The notes beneath the pieces were generated by a model. It saw only the letters and a program-made list of their open reading frames with translations. It had not been told where the DNA came from and did not search any database. A DNA stretch of 64,000 nt. It comes from Eudoraea adriatica DSM 19308. Lineage in GTDB: Bacteria > Bacteroidota > Bacteroidia > Flavobacteriales > Flavobacteriaceae. The position numbers and the translations under genes were made by a program. The stretch is taken from assembly GCF_000382125.1 (NCBI RefSeq), contig NZ_KB907549.1, forward strand, positions 248,001-312,000, in the 5' to 3' direction. How positions within the stretch are numbered: the first letter of the stretch is position 1; each line of letters begins with the position of its first letter. Below are positions 18,143 through 26,578 of this stretch, one piece after another.

Positions 18143-19732
18143 ATGAGTGTTCTAAAAAATCTAATATCATGCGTTCTGCTTTTAATACTTGCAGGTAGTT
18201 GCAGGGAAAATGAAGGAAAAGAGGTGGCGGAAATAAAGTTACCCCGTATCGCAATTGCAGGATTAGCTATTGAATCGAGTACATTTTCACCTGCACGGAC
18301 GCATGAAGAGGCGTTCCATGCCAGGGTTGCAGAAGACGTCTTCTCATTCTATCCCTTCCTTGATAAAGACTCTTTGAATAGAAAGCGGGCTTTATGGATT
18401 CCTACTTTAAGGGCACATGCCCTGCCGGGTGGAATGGTTACCAGGGAGGCTTATGAGTCTTTAGTCTCCAAGACCCTGGATAGGTTAGCAAAGAATAAAC
18501 CATATGACGGTTTATTTTTCGATATCCATGGGGCAATGAGTGTGGAGGGGCTTCAAGATCCCGAAGGAGATTTCATACTTCGTGTTCGCGAAATTGTGGG
18601 TAAGGAAACCCTGATTTCCACTTCAATGGATTTACACGGCAATGTCTCCCGGCGCCTGGCACAAAATTCCGATCTTATTACGTGCTATCGCATGGCGCCA
18701 CATGAAGATGCTCTTGAATCTAAGAAACGAGCTGTAAACAACCTCTTGGATAGGTTAGAAAATGGCAAGGGAAAACCAGCCTATAAGGCATGGATTCCTG
18801 TTCCAATTTTGTTACCCGGTGAAAAAACCAGCACAAGGATAGAACCAGGAAAAAGTTTATATGCCAAAGTAGCACCGGCTACCTTGGATAAAGGTATAGT
18901 GGATGCAGCCATTTGGATTGGATATGCCTGGGCAGATGAACCAAGAAATCACGCTGTGGTAATGGTTACAGGAGACGACAAGCATAAAGTTGGCCAGACT
19001 GCGGAAGACCTGGCAAGCCATTTTTGGGAAGTTCGTTCTGAGTTTGAATTTGTAGCTCCTACAGCCACCCTGGAGGAAAGCCTGGATATGGCCATCGCGA
19101 GTAAAAAAGTGCCTTTTATAATAAGTGATATGGGTGATAATCCTACTGCCGGAGGGGCTGGTGATGTAAGCTGGACTTTAAAAGAAATATTAGAACGGAG
19201 TGAATTTAAATCCGAAAAAGGACCCTCACTTATTTATGCCTCCATTCCGGGCCCAAAGTTGGTTGAAGAAGCAGTTAAAGCAGGTATAGGAGCTGAAGTT
19301 GAAGCCTTTGTAGGTGCAGAAATTGACGATAGATTTGCACCACCTTTGCTATTATCAGGAACTATTGAAGCAATTGTACATGGAGATACTCATGCCGAAA
19401 CCGAGGTTGTGGTAAAAGTAGGGAGTGTACATGTAATCGTTACCAAAAAACGCAAACCCTATCATAAAGAAGCCGATTTTACAAATTTAGGCCTCAATCC
19501 CCGCAATACAGATATAGTTGTAGTCAAGATTGGGTATTTGGTCCCCGAATTATATGATATGCGAGGAGATTGGATCATGGCATTAACGCCGGGGGGTGTA
19601 GACCAGGATTTGGAACGCCTTGGCTACAAGAATATTTTAAGGCCAATGTATCCGCTCGATAAGGATATGCCAGATCCTGATCTGAAGGCAGTTTTTATTC
19701 CTTTGTCGGATGATTTCCATAAACATGAATAA
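18143..19732 (+). CDS. M81-family metallopeptidase (MlrC/microcystinase-like) lipoprotein
   Basis: A 529-residue protein. The signal peptide ends in a lipobox (LAGSC near residue 20). The mature protein starts with PRIAIAGLAIESSTFSP, the typical N-terminus of MlrC family members. Metal-binding candidates include FFDIHGAMSVEG and STSMDLHGNVS. The C-terminal MlrC domain opens with ISDMGDNPTAGGAGD. The family hydrolyses linearised peptides such as microcystin fragments; the natural substrate here is unknown. It lies 13 bases after the exported amidohydrolase, so both probably act in the periplasm on related amide substrates. Confidence 0.85.
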   Translation: MSVLKNLISCVLLLILAGSCRENEGKEVAEIKLPRIAIAGLAIESSTFSPARTHEEAFHARVAEDVFSFYPFLDKDSLNRKRALWIPTLRAHALPGGMVTREAYESLVSKTLDRLAKNKPYDGLFFDIHGAMSVEGLQDPEGDFILRVREIVGKETLISTSMDLHGNVSRRLAQNSDLITCYRMAPHEDALESKKRAVNNLLDRLENGKGKPAYKAWIPVPILLPGEKTSTRIEPGKSLYAKVAPATLDKGIVDAAIWIGYAWADEPRNHAVVMVTGDDKHKVGQTAEDLASHFWEVRSEFEFVAPTATLEESLDMAIASKKVPFIISDMGDNPTAGGAGDVSWTLKEILERSEFKSEKGPSLIYASIPGPKLVEEAVKAGIGAEVEAFVGAEIDDRFAPPLLLSGTIEAIVHGDTHAETEVVVKVGSVHVIVTKKRKPYHKEADFTNLGLNPRNTDIVVVKIGYLVPELYDMRGDWIMALTPGGVDQDLERLGYKNILRPMYPLDKDMPDPDLKAVFIPLSDDFHKHE

Positions 19733-19782
19733 GGTCAGGATAAGACTTATTATTTATTAATCAATATGAGACCACGATAAAT

Positions 19783-20778
19783 ATGTCAACCTTTAAGAAA
19801 GTTAGCCTTGCGGTTCTTATACTTGGTAGTCTTGTTACATGCAAAGAGACTGATAAGGTGCCTCAAAATAAAATCTCTGAAACAACTATTTCCAAAACTC
19901 AAAAAGATTTCCCTGGTAATTACGTAACAAAAGAGTACCACCAAAGAAATGAAGGATATGATTGGATAGCCATAGCTGTAAGAGAGAAGGGTCCTAATAC
20001 AATTGGTATCTCCGTAAGATCGCGCGCTGATAAAAAAAGACCTACCTGCACCCTGGATACAAAAGCCTATAAGGTTAATGATTCCCTCTTTAGTTCTGTT
20101 GTGAATGGGGTAGCCGTAATGTTTACTTTTCACAAAGGCATACTCAATATTAGTACTGAAAGACCGGAGCAGGAAGCTGCCCTGCAGTTTTATTGTTCAG
20201 GAGGTGGTAATTTCACAGGTGATTATGAAAGAATTGAGGGAGATCTAGACCGCTCCCAAATAGATCCTACCCTTTTTACAAAAACACTGGAATTACAGGG
20301 AATTGGTTTTTTGGTTTCATCTAAGGCCGGGAACAATGAAAAAGTACTTGAAATTCTTCCCTATGGACTTGAAATAGACAATAGTGCCATAAAACTTGCT
20401 ATTGAAGGTTCCATTGTGGAAGTGGAAGTGGAAGATTTGAATTCTGATGGTTTTCCGGAGCTCCTGGTATACATGTCCTCAGATGGCAGTGGTAGTTATG
20501 GCGAAGTAATTGGTTACTCTGTGAATAATGGAAAATCCATCAGTCCTGTTTACATGCCCCCTATCACCCAGGATCAAAAATTGAGTAAGGGTTATATGGG
20601 CCACGATGAGTTTTCTATTATTGAAACAAGTTTAGTAAGACGATTCCCGATTTATAAGGATGGAGACAACAATGCAAATCCCACTGGCGGTATCAGGCAA
20701 ATTGAATACAAATTAGAGGATGGGGAAGCTTCCCGACTCTTTGTTATTAAAAACAGCATCGATTTTCCGGAGCTGTAA
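19783..20778 (+). CDS. Lipoprotein with PliI-like lysozyme-inhibitor domain
   Basis: A 331-residue predicted lipoprotein (lipobox LVTC near residue 20). The C-terminal half contains VEDLNSDGFPELLVY and then S-G-S-Y at residues 236-239, followed by GYMGHDEFS and LVRRFPIY. SGSY is the loop that PliI-type inhibitors insert into the active site of I-type lysozymes; the surrounding pattern also fits that family. The N-terminal half (residues about 45-155) is a separate beta-rich segment with two Cys residues (RPTCTLD, FYCSGGG) that recalls MliC-like domains. A role in defence against invertebrate lysozyme is inferred. The gene ends just before a strong terminator. Confidence 0.6.
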   Translation: MSTFKKVSLAVLILGSLVTCKETDKVPQNKISETTISKTQKDFPGNYVTKEYHQRNEGYDWIAIAVREKGPNTIGISVRSRADKKRPTCTLDTKAYKVNDSLFSSVVNGVAVMFTFHKGILNISTERPEQEAALQFYCSGGGNFTGDYERIEGDLDRSQIDPTLFTKTLELQGIGFLVSSKAGNNEKVLEILPYGLEIDNSAIKLAIEGSIVEVEVEDLNSDGFPELLVYMSSDGSGSYGEVIGYSVNNGKSISPVYMPPITQDQKLSKGYMGHDEFSIIETSLVRRFPIYKDGDNNANPTGGIRQIEYKLEDGEASRLFVIKNSIDFPEL

Positions 20779-20802
20779 GACGAATAATTTTTCTTTCAGG
20801 AT

Positions 20803-20826
20803 AAGCACCTGTCATTGGTGCTTTTT
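20803..20826 (+). terminator. Rho-independent terminator after the lysozyme-inhibitor-like gene
   Basis: AAGCACC (20803-20809) pairs perfectly with GGTGCTT (20817-20823) around a 7-base loop, and the T-run extends to 20826. It lies 25 bases after the stop codon at 20778, and closes the unit 16519-20778. Confidence 0.85.
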
Positions 20827-20953
20827 ACTACATTTAGATTTAATTAAAAAACCCGATTTATCTTTAACAGTAATGATTCCATTCTTTCAAATAAGTTTTG
20901 GATAAATTACTGAGAAATTCAAACCTGACCATACCACAAATAAAACCGATGCC

Positions 20954-22003
20954 ATGAGATCATTGTGCTTTTTTTTACTCTTTGTATTTCAAATAGCAAT
21001 TTACGGGCAACCAACGCCTCAGTTTGTTGATGAAATACAACTTGAAAAATTAAAACCGGAAAGTCTGCAATATTACTGGCTCAGGATAATTGATAACGGT
21101 ATGTCCCAACCAGTCACAATTCCGGTCATTGTTGCCAGGGGTGCAGATCCCGGACCTGTTTTGGGGATGACCGCGGCCCTCCATGGAAATGAATTAAACG
21201 GTATTTCAGTAATTCATCAGGTTATGGCTGAGTTGGACCTTAAATCTCTGCATGGCACAATAATTGCCATTCCCGGTCTGAATGCTATCAGCATCCCCCT
21301 CCATCAACGAAGATATTTTGATAAAGAAGATCTGAACAGAAACTTTCCGGGGAAAGAAAAAGGAAACAGATCACAACAATATGTATGGCAAATTGGACAA
21401 AAGATCCTTTCGAAGGTAGATTATTTAGTTGATATGCATACTGCAAGTTTTGGCAGAGAGAACACATTTTATGTGCGTTCCGATCTAAGTGATACCACAA
21501 TGGCAAAAATGGCATTACTTCAGAATGCCGACATTGTTTTAAATAATAAAGGGGTGCCAAGTGCCAATGAACAAATTTCAGCAACAAGAACCATGAGAGC
21601 AGAGGCTGTGCTAAAAGGAATTCCAACCATTACTATAGAATATGGCAACCCTCAGGTCTTTCAACCAGAACTGATTTCAAGAGGTAAAACAGGAATTCAG
21701 AATATTATGAGCTGGTTAGGTATGAATCAAGATCCCATTGTTACAACACAACCTGCTGTTATTTGTAAAAAATCTTATTGGTTATACATCGATCAGGGAG
21801 GATACCTTGAGGTTATTGCAGATCTAAATCAAAAAGTGAAAAAAAATGAACGAATCGCCATTTTACGAAATCCGTTCGGAGATCTTGTCAGGGAATATTT
21901 CTGCCCTGAAGACGGGATTGTAATAGGAAGAAGCAGTAATCCTGTTAATATGAGTGGCGGAAGAATTATACATCTGGGGATCCTTCAAAACGAGGACAAA
22001 TGA
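20954..22003 (+). CDS. Exported succinylglutamate desuccinylase / aspartoacylase family protein
   Basis: A 349-residue protein with a signal peptide (residues 1-18, IAIYGQ). The M14-type zinc site is visible: ALHGNELNG gives His77 and Glu80, then DLNRNFPG, and a third ligand candidate in YLVDMHTAS. The fold is that of AstE/AspA deacylases, which release acyl groups from N-acyl amino acids, or of related carboxypeptidases. Export makes a scavenging role likely. The stop overlaps the ATG of the DUF819 permease (ATGA), so hydrolysis and uptake or export of the product may be coupled. Confidence 0.85.
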   Translation: MRSLCFFLLFVFQIAIYGQPTPQFVDEIQLEKLKPESLQYYWLRIIDNGMSQPVTIPVIVARGADPGPVLGMTAALHGNELNGISVIHQVMAELDLKSLHGTIIAIPGLNAISIPLHQRRYFDKEDLNRNFPGKEKGNRSQQYVWQIGQKILSKVDYLVDMHTASFGRENTFYVRSDLSDTTMAKMALLQNADIVLNNKGVPSANEQISATRTMRAEAVLKGIPTITIEYGNPQVFQPELISRGKTGIQNIMSWLGMNQDPIVTTQPAVICKKSYWLYIDQGGYLEVIADLNQKVKKNERIAILRNPFGDLVREYFCPEDGIVIGRSSNPVNMSGGRIIHLGILQNEDK

Positions 22004-23124
22004 TTCCATGGTTAATCAGCGGTTTTGCCGTAATAGCAGTATACTTTTTAGATCGTTGGGAGAACAGGCATATAAAATCGCTGTTCGATTGGTTTCCGGC
22101 CATCTTATTTGCTTACCTGATTCCCGCCGGTATAAGTGCACTGCTGGGAATGGATTTTTCGCAGGACGACATTCACGAATATAGCAAACTCTATTTCATA
22201 CCACTAGCCATAATTGCCGTAATGAGCAGTTTGTCTTTTCTTCAACTGAAGTCTATTGGATGGAAGCCCATTGCGGTTTTTGTCGCAGGCTCATTTTGGA
22301 TAGCCGTATTCCCGGTAATTCTTGCACTTTTTTTAGTTGATGGTGAGTTAATTTCGGAATTGTTTATTAAACAGGAGTATTGGAAAGGGGTTCCCCCCAT
22401 CGTAGGGGGATGGATTGGCGGGAGTACAAGCCAGTTGGTACTGAAGGAGTTAGTGGAATGTCCGGAAAATATTTTCCTAACGGTTTTGGTAATGGACAAT
22501 ATTCTTGTTAACATCTGGACTATATTAATGTTTCAGGGAATCAAAGAGAGTGATTTATTAAACAGGAAACTAAAAATTACAAATTTGTCCATGCCCGAAA
22601 CCATAAAGAAGTCGGAAGGAAAAAACTTAAACCCCCTGTTCAGTTTTTTAATTTTAACCGCTTTTGTAATTATCACAAATGCCTTAGTCGACAGTTTTGT
22701 AATAAAAATTATTGTTTTGTCTGTTATAGGTTTACTCCTAAGTAGTATGGTTAAAACATGGAATTTCGCTTTTGTGTTAAAATTTGGGGGTATCCTTATC
22801 CTTGTGGTAATGGCAGTTCTTGGGCTGAAACTGAAATTTAGTCTGGTTGAATTTGAGTTGGGTTTTTTAGGATTTATGATTGTGTGGTTACTTAGTCATT
22901 TTGTCATCTTACTTTTGGTCGCAAAGCTTCTAAACGTCAATACAGCCTGGGTTCCCATAGCCAGCATGGCCAATGTTGGGGGCATTGCCACTGCACCGGC
23001 AGTTACTGCTGCTTATGAACCAAAATGGATGCCTCATGCAATTATACTGGCAATTCTGAGCATGGCCACCGGAACATTTTGGGGCATGCTTACGATCTTT
23101 CTGCTAAGGAACTATTTGCTCTGA
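22000..23124 (+). CDS. DUF819 family membrane protein
   Basis: A 374-residue integral membrane protein with about ten helices. Conserved DUF819 motifs are seen: GGWIGGSTSQL near residue 145 and the C-terminal SMANVGGIATAPAVTAAY. Both contain Gly-rich broken-helix patterns typical of secondary transporters. DUF819 genes often lie beside amino-acid or dipeptide enzymes. The 4-base overlap with the preceding deacylase suggests transport of an acyl-amino acid or its product. Substrate unproven. Confidence 0.85.
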   Translation: MIPWLISGFAVIAVYFLDRWENRHIKSLFDWFPAILFAYLIPAGISALLGMDFSQDDIHEYSKLYFIPLAIIAVMSSLSFLQLKSIGWKPIAVFVAGSFWIAVFPVILALFLVDGELISELFIKQEYWKGVPPIVGGWIGGSTSQLVLKELVECPENIFLTVLVMDNILVNIWTILMFQGIKESDLLNRKLKITNLSMPETIKKSEGKNLNPLFSFLILTAFVIITNALVDSFVIKIIVLSVIGLLLSSMVKTWNFAFVLKFGGILILVVMAVLGLKLKFSLVEFELGFLGFMIVWLLSHFVILLLVAKLLNVNTAWVPIASMANVGGIATAPAVTAAYEPKWMPHAIILAILSMATGTFWGMLTIFLLRNYLL

Positions 23125-23305
23125 TATCAGCATAACCTTTCCCAGTTAGCAAATTCTTAAATCCATAATTTTATTGCGCATAGACGGCCCGTTCCAGCCG
23201 GAAATAGAGTAATTTTAGATTAAAGTCTAATCAGGATTGTTAAAGAACTACGGATTATTTTATTCAAATTCAAAGTTTAAATAATAATTATTTAAGCCCG
23301 GTGCA

Positions 23306-23689
23306 ATGAGAGAAACTTTAATACAAAACAAGGAAAATGCTATTGCATTTTACGAAATGGCCTATAACGGCAACCCACAAAAAGCCGTGGAATTGTATGT
23401 CGGCGAAATGTATATACAGCACAATCCATTGGTTGGCGATGGAACACAACCATTTATTGATTATTTCAATAAAATGGCAAGGGAATATCCCGGCAAATCC
23501 ATTGAATTTGTAAGGGCTGTGGCCGAAGATAATTTGGTTGCCCTTCATACACACCAGATTTGGCCGGGAAACGATCAATATGTTACTATGGATTTCTTTA
23601 GGTTTGACGACAACGGGAAAATTGTGGAACACTGGGATGCCATTCAACAAATTCCTGCTACTTCTGCAAATAACAATTCGATGTACTAA
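23306..23689 (+). CDS. SnoaL-like NTF2-fold protein (predicted ester cyclase family)
   Basis: A 127-residue cytoplasmic protein without a signal peptide. The pattern IAFYEMAYNGNPQKAVELYVGEMYIQHNPLVG is the helix-strand start of SnoaL-like proteins, and FDDNGKIVEHWDAIQ is the conserved end with His and Asp lining the pocket. Family members include polyketide cyclases and dehydratases as well as many of unknown role. It is separated by 181 bases from the DUF819 gene. Confidence 0.8.
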   Translation: MRETLIQNKENAIAFYEMAYNGNPQKAVELYVGEMYIQHNPLVGDGTQPFIDYFNKMAREYPGKSIEFVRAVAEDNLVALHTHQIWPGNDQYVTMDFFRFDDNGKIVEHWDAIQQIPATSANNNSMY

Positions 23690-23721
23690 TCAAAAAAAAA
23701 ATAAATCATTTGCAATATCTA

Positions 23722-24294
23722 ATGAATAAACTAAGAGAAATCATAGCTGTAAATAGCTCCGGCAAAAAAGTAGCTTTACTATTCATCCTTACAAATCTAA
23801 TTTACGCCTTTATGCTTCTCGTAACCATTCCAAAAACGGTTGCCTATTCCGGTGGAATGAAATTGCTGGATATGATGCCACAGGGGTATAATTCGGAATA
23901 TGTAAATGAACTTTTCAAAAAGCTTGGCACGGAAGGCCGGGATGTTTATTTATTTAATCAGATTCCTGTTGATATGGTCTATCCCTTACTTTTTGCGATA
24001 ACCTATTCGCTTTTAATTGCCTATTTTCTTAAAAAATTGGATAAATTAAGTACTTCTTTTTTCTATTTATGCCTTCTGCCAATAATCGGTGGAATAGCCG
24101 ATTATCTGGAAAATATTGGAATAATCACCATGTTAAATGATTATCCGGATTTATCACATGAACAGATCAGTACAACGAATTTTTTTAGTCTTATAAAGAG
24201 CCTGTCAACCACACTGTTTTTTATAACATTGATAGTTGTTATCATCCTTATTGGAATAAGGAGTTTAAAATTGAAACGTTCCGGTAAAAACTAA
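23722..24294 (+). CDS. Hypothetical four-helix membrane protein
   Basis: I choose the ATG at 23722 (MNKLREIIAVNSSGKK) over a TTG four codons upstream, giving 190 residues. Four hydrophobic helices are seen (about 22-42, 85-105, 112-132 and 155-177). A periplasmic stretch of about 45 residues lies after the first helix (SGGMKLLDMMPQGYN and on). The last residues are basic. I do not recognise the family. It starts 33 bases after the NTF2-like gene and may be co-transcribed with it. Confidence 0.65.
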   Translation: MNKLREIIAVNSSGKKVALLFILTNLIYAFMLLVTIPKTVAYSGGMKLLDMMPQGYNSEYVNELFKKLGTEGRDVYLFNQIPVDMVYPLLFAITYSLLIAYFLKKLDKLSTSFFYLCLLPIIGGIADYLENIGIITMLNDYPDLSHEQISTTNFFSLIKSLSTTLFFITLIVVIILIGIRSLKLKRSGKN

Positions 24295-24409
24295 TACTAT
24301 GCATTACACGCATAACCATACAAATAACAACTACCTTAATCCTGATAATAGTCATAGGATTTAATAACCAACCTATTGATTTTTGAGGAAAATAAAAGTC
24401 TGTAAATAA

Positions 24410-25297
24410 ATGACCTATATTGATTATTATAAAGTTCTGGGTATAAATAAAAAGGCCACCGAAAATGAAATAAAAAAAGCCTATCGGAAAATGGCCCGTA
24501 AATATCATCCCGATCTGAATCCTAATGATAAGGAAGCCGAACGCAAGTTTAAGGAAGTGAATGAAGCTAATGAGGTGTTAAGTAACCCGGAAAATCGGAA
24601 AAAGTATGACAAATACGGAAAAGACTGGAAACATGCTGAAGAATTTGAAAAAGCACAGCAACAGCGGCAATATCAAAGGGGTGGCGGCCAAAGGACCACC
24701 GGCCAGTTTTCAGAAGAGGACTTTTCAGACTTTTTCAGTTCAATGTTTGGTGGAGGTTATCAAAGAACAAGAAGAAGTGAGGTAAAATTCAGGGGGCAGG
24801 ATTACAATGCAGAATTACAGCTCGAATTGGAAGATGTCTATAAAACTCACAAACGTACACTTACAGTTAATGGCAAAAATATAAGGTTAACTATTCCTGC
24901 CGGGGTAAAGAATGGCCAGGTAATAAAAATAAAGGGCTATGGAGGTGAAGGAATTAACGATGGACCAAAAGGCGATTTGCATATAAAATTTTCAATCCTG
25001 AATCATTCGAGGTTTAAGCGTGATAAAGACAATTTGTATACAACGGTTGATTTGGATTTGTATAAAGCACTTTTAGGAGGAGAAGTAATCATTGACACCT
25101 TTGACGGCAAAGTAAAATTAAATGTAAAGCCGGAAACCAAAAACCTGACTAAAGTAAAATTAAAGGGAAAAGGTTTCCCCGTTTATAAAAAAGAGGGGCA
25201 GTTTGGTGATCTGTATATTACTTATCGGATAAAACTACCAACAAATCTGAGCAATCAGGAAAAGGAATTATTCAAGGAATTGGCAAAACTAAGATAA
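24410..25297 (+). CDS. cbpA: DnaJ-class co-chaperone, CbpA-like
   Basis: A 295-residue J-domain protein. The J-domain is at residues 1-65 with the HPD motif in [10 protein letters not shown] Gly- and Phe-rich linker (about 75-120) follows, then two C-terminal substrate-binding beta domains. There is no Cys-rich zinc domain, which makes it type II (CbpA/DnaJ2-like) rather than canonical DnaJ. It stimulates Hsp70 ATPase and may bind DNA in enterobacteria. The next gene, two bases away, encodes its modulator CbpM. Confidence 0.9.
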   Translation: MTYIDYYKVLGINKKATENEIKKAYRKMARKYHPDLNPNDKEAERKFKEVNEANEVLSNPENRKKYDKYGKDWKHAEEFEKAQQQRQYQRGGGQRTTGQFSEEDFSDFFSSMFGGGYQRTRRSEVKFRGQDYNAELQLELEDVYKTHKRTLTVNGKNIRLTIPAGVKNGQVIKIKGYGGEGINDGPKGDLHIKFSILNHSRFKRDKDNLYTTVDLDLYKALLGGEVIIDTFDGKVKLNVKPETKNLTKVKLKGKGFPVYKKEGQFGDLYITYRIKLPTNLSNQEKELFKELAKLR

Positions 25298-25299
25298 AT

Positions 25300-25599
25300 A
25301 TGGAACTAAAAGATCTTATTCCAATTATGCACCTGTGTGAGCATTACAGTGTTAAAACCTCATTTTTTGATAAACTCCATGAAGAGGGTTTAATTAGTAT
25401 TACCACCTTTGAACAGACTTCCTATCTCCATCAGGATAAAATTCGTGATGTGGAGAAAATGATACGGATCCACCAGGAATTAAATATAAATACAGAAGGT
25501 ATTGATGCAGTTTTCAACCTGCTTCAAAAAATAGATATTTTGCAGAATGAAGTGAATAAGCTGCATGACAGGTTGCGTTTGTACGAAAGCGATTTTTAA
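25300..25599 (+). CDS. cbpM: Chaperone modulator CbpM
   Basis: A 99-residue protein placed 2 bases after the CbpA gene. The N-terminus (about 1-45) has a MerR-like helix-turn-helix shape with HLCEHYSVKTSFFDKLHEEGLI; the C-terminal half is a coiled coil (EKMIRIHQELNIN through LQNEVNKLHDRLRLYE). CbpM binds the J-domain of CbpA and inhibits its activity. The gene pairing is the strongest evidence because the sequence itself is poorly conserved. Confidence 0.85.
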   Translation: MELKDLIPIMHLCEHYSVKTSFFDKLHEEGLISITTFEQTSYLHQDKIRDVEKMIRIHQELNINTEGIDAVFNLLQKIDILQNEVNKLHDRLRLYESDF

Positions 25600-25662
25600 G
25601 AATGTATTAATTCTATAAGAAAGGTAATATTATTCGGGTATTAATAAATCAATTTTAAAATT

Positions 25663-26577
25663 ATGGAATCTTTGGAGCTTATAAAACAATGGCTGGAAGC
25701 TCATCCTTCATGGGCAGTTTTTATAAAATATATTGTCCTTGTGGTGATGGTAATTGGGTTTATTCAATTACTGAGAAGGTTCATCCGTAAAAATTTACCA
25801 AACTCCAAGGTTAAATACAGGTCACAAAAAGGAATAGAAGTAATTGGTTATTTAATCCTGATTATTTTAACGCTCTCCTATTTTACGGGAAACATTAAGG
25901 ACTTTACACTAGCTATCGGTTTATTATCGGCAGGTGTGGCAATTACCCTGCAGGAGCTGATCTTAAGTATTGCCGGGTCTCTTTATATTTTCTTTATAAA
26001 AGTTTACAAACCCGGTGATAGAATAGAAATAAATGGAATTAAAGGCGATGTTATAGATGTAGACAGTATCTATACCACGATGATGGAAATTGGGGAATGG
26101 GTTAGTAGTGACAATTATAGCGGAAGAATAATTAAATTAAGTAATGCATTTGTTTTTAAAGGTCCCATCTATAATTATTCAATGGATTTTCCTTTTATAT
26201 GGGACGAGTTTAATTTGCCAATTAGATATGGATCAGATATTGAATTGGCGAAGGATATAATTATTAAAGTAGCAACCGATACTTTATCTGAATATGTGGT
26301 AGATTCGATTGCCAAATGGAAGGATGTTGTTGAGCGATATTATATTGAAGATGCCAAGGTAGAACCTACTCTGGCCATAACCATGACAGATAATTGGATT
26401 CAGTTTAATCTAAGATACATAGTGGATTATAAAAAAAGGCGGGTTACAAAACATATTTTAAGCGAATTGATAAGCAAAGGGTTTGAAGAAACAAAAGGTA
26501 AAGTAGTTCTGGCTTCTTCAACCGTAGAAATTGTCCGAATTCCAACAGTAAATATTAACGAAAAAGACATAACCTAG
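25663..26577 (+). CDS. Small mechanosensitive ion channel (MscS family)
   Basis: A 304-residue MscS-type protein. Three helices lie in the first 115 residues; the pore helix is LLSAGVAITLQELILSIAGSLYIFF. The beta domain begins VYKPGDRIEINGIKGDVIDVDSIYTTM. The C-terminal domain (about 185-300) is shorter than in E. coli MscS but has the usual alpha-beta pattern. It would open under membrane tension to release solutes. It lies one base upstream of the serine hydrolase gene. Confidence 0.88.
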   Translation: MESLELIKQWLEAHPSWAVFIKYIVLVVMVIGFIQLLRRFIRKNLPNSKVKYRSQKGIEVIGYLILIILTLSYFTGNIKDFTLAIGLLSAGVAITLQELILSIAGSLYIFFIKVYKPGDRIEINGIKGDVIDVDSIYTTMMEIGEWVSSDNYSGRIIKLSNAFVFKGPIYNYSMDFPFIWDEFNLPIRYGSDIELAKDIIIKVATDTLSEYVVDSIAKWKDVVERYYIEDAKVEPTLAITMTDNWIQFNLRYIVDYKKRRVTKHILSELISKGFEETKGKVVLASSTVEIVRIPTVNINEKDIT

Positions 26578-26578
26578 A

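Noticed and set aside
20720-20905. 61-codon plus-strand ORF over the terminator
   Set aside because: It overlaps the end of the lipoprotein gene in another frame and runs through a clear terminator hairpin.
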